Part shown: piece after piece, positions 62,400 to 64,000 of the stretch
Layout of the letters: every line of letters starts with the position of its first letter
Position numbering within the stretch: position 1 is the stretch's first letter
Source: Anser cygnoides
Taxonomy: Eukaryota > Chordata > Aves > Anseriformes > Anatidae
Assembly (NCBI RefSeq): GCF_040182565.1
Contig: NC_089883.1
Coordinates: forward strand, 21,115,501 to 21,179,500
Direction: 5' to 3'
DNA length: 64,000 bases
Notes under the pieces: generated by a model
What the model was told of the DNA's origin: nothing
Database searches by the model: none
The model's input: the letters and a program-made list of their open reading frames with translations, nothing else
Made by a program: the position numbers and the translations under genes

Positions 62400-62870
62400 A
62401 AATTTATTTATTTAAGCTCAACTAGAAAGCAGATAATGTATTGCTGTCAACTTATTTAAATATCTAATCCTCTCCAAATCCTACTAAGTTCTTGGCTGAA
62501 AGTTTCTCTTGTAGCAAACTCTACAAGTTAGTCATGCACTGTGTAAAAATGCTGTCTTTCCTCAATTTGTGTTTTTGCCTACCAATTTTGTTGGTTCTAT
62601 TTATTCTGTGAGAAATGGCAATTAGAAATGTCTGACTTAACCACTCTGTACAATTTACTGTTCTACATAGCCTTATTATATCCAATCTTCTGTATTCTTC
62701 TCTTACGGAGCCTAGATATTCCTTGTCTTTAGATCCTTCTTCTGTACCTCTAATCATTTCCATTGCCCATCCCTGTTTGATCTCCTCCCTGTTTTCTGGT
62801 GTTGACTTTGTATAATTGCATTATTGTATTTTCAGTGTTCATTTATAGCAATACTGTGTTTTGTCTTTTT
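62400..62870 (-). mobile_element. Ancient CR1/L3-like LINE fragment
   Basis: In the + direction the segment reads as the reverse complement of the 3' region of ancient amniote CR1-like LINEs. Collinear landmarks are AAACTCTACAAGTTAGTCAT then GCACTGTGTAAAAATG (62516-62553), GCCTACCAATTTTGTTGG (about 62577), CCTTATTATATCC (about 62671), and CTGTACCTCTAATCATTTCC then ATTGCCC (about 62743). These occur in the expected order with many substitutions and small deletions. This copy is far older than the CR1 at 58.5 kb. It is non-functional. Confidence 0.8.
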
Positions 62871-64000
62871 TTTTTTGTTTGTTTTTGGATGTTGCTGGGC
62901 TGGGCAAAGATTTGTAATTCCTTGTCTTCCTCACGGATGCCCAGAGCTTTTTCCCTACATGTTTGCAGTCCAGGCTCAAACCATATGTGTAAGTCTGCCT
63001 ATGCAGGAGATGATTCTAGCAAATGGCAGTAAACCTGCTTTAAAAACTATTTTTGAAACCATCTGTAGCAAGCTCTGTGTCCTCTCAGATCTTCATTGCT
63101 CCTTTCCTCTTCTGATTTGAGCCTGGACTAGTTAGCTCTAGTGCAGAGGGAAGGAGCTAATTACTGATTCTTGGTCCTGAGGGGTGTCACTGGCAAGTCC
63201 GTCCAAGTGTGGCATGGCAACTGCAGGTAAACTGGTACACTGCCTTGCTGCTGTCAAGAAAAATTTTGCTGTCTGGCTTCTCTTACCTCCTCCTCATAAA
63301 CCTACTGTGAGCTGTCTCAAGGATTTAAATGCCTAGAAAACTGGCATGTGCTGGAAATAATAATAATAATAAATTATTAAAAAAAAAAATAGATTTAGTG
63401 CTCTGAAGTAGCTCACTGAAGGGGTCAAGCCAGGGTTAAGGGATTAATAGCCCTGTTCGTATTAGCTAGTTGTTAGAGGTTGTTTGTACTGTTCACCTGC
63501 ACACCAAGAATAGTCTGTATTATTCTTTCTAGAGTTCATTGCCTTGTGTTGGAGTACATTAATTTGCTATACTCGTTAGTGTTACAATTTTTACCATATC
63601 TTCTTTAGGGGCAGGATGATTCATTAGCCACTCTGCCTTCATCTGTTTTTGCCTTGGTAACCAGACCCTGGGCCTATATGGCAAGGGAAGAACCTTGTGG
63701 CACATTTACAGAGGGTCTGGGTAACAAACCAAACTGGGTTAGTTACAGGCTTGGATGGTCACTTAAAATCTACATGTTTTCCTCCACTGACTCAGTTCAA
63801 TGGTGGGTTGATGGTTTTGTTTGTTTGTTTGTTGAGGTTTTGTTTTTTCTTTACTCCTTCCAGAACAAGAATGTAACGTTGTTTGGTCCTGCTCCTTGGG
63901 TGTAGTTTAGGCCTTTCAAATCCTCTCAGAGCTGCTTAAGTACCATGGTTAATATTTGTAAAACTTAAAATACTCAAACATCTCTCAGGATGAGAGAAGT
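62871..64000 (+). other. Window end, no gene seen
   Basis: Unique sequence with an (AAT)n plus A-run at about 63357-63391 and a (GTTT)n-type tract near 63818-63848. No exon of the putative host gene is recognised before the window ends. Confidence 0.45.

Noticed and set aside
1..64000. CRISPR array, operon, integrated virus or prokaryotic system
   Set aside because: No regularly spaced direct repeats, no gene clusters with ribosome binding sites, and no viral gene order or LTR pair. Everything recognisable is vertebrate nuclear DNA.

Overview
This is vertebrate nuclear DNA, most likely from a bird. It is AT-rich and sparse, with very long non-coding stretches, one sharp CpG island, splice-bounded exon-like pieces, abundant microsatellites and little interspersed repeat. 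The repeats that can be recognised are CR1 LINEs, the dominant avian retroposon. One is an avian-type 5'-truncated copy with coding remnants of the ORF2 C-terminus and a tail of short ATTCTGTG-type repeats. Another is an ancient, decayed amniote CR1-like copy. There is no prokaryotic or viral gene organisation, CRISPR array or operon, and no convincing rRNA or functional tRNA.

Layout. 1-45.1 kb: non-coding sequence with microsatellites, a few short duplications, a MIR/tRNA-like SINE region (about 19.27-19.48 kb), a roughly 1 kb segment bounded by 40-bp perfect inverted repeats (20.88-21.95 kb), and a very pure purine-strand pentamer satellite (28.22-28.96 kb). 45.17-46.26 kb: a TATA-less, GC-box-rich CpG island that is almost certainly a promoter. 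A consensus splice donor at 45537 lies inside it, so the first exon appears to be non-coding. 49362-49467: a well-formed internal exon (pyrimidine tract and AG acceptor, in-frame upstream stop, start codon, 24 codons of signal-peptide-like sequence, GTAAGT donor). I read this as exon 2, holding the start codon of a secreted or membrane protein on the + strand. The rest of that gene would lie more than 14 kb downstream, beyond the window, and I could not identify it from 24 residues. 49.5-64 kb would be its second intron, containing the avian CR1 copy (about 58.50-59.25 kb), a 160-bp foldback element (59.8 kb) and the ancient CR1 (about 62.4-62.87 kb).

Nearly all open reading frames here are chance frames. 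The longest lie in the purine satellite or the CpG island, where stop codons are scarce for compositional reasons. One 215-codon frame at 54.6 kb is longer than expected and is listed as a low-confidence curiosity. I did not find an undescribed biological system. The observations most worth testing are the signal-peptide exon with its promoter, the pentamer satellite, the 40-bp inverted repeat pair, and the foldback structures.
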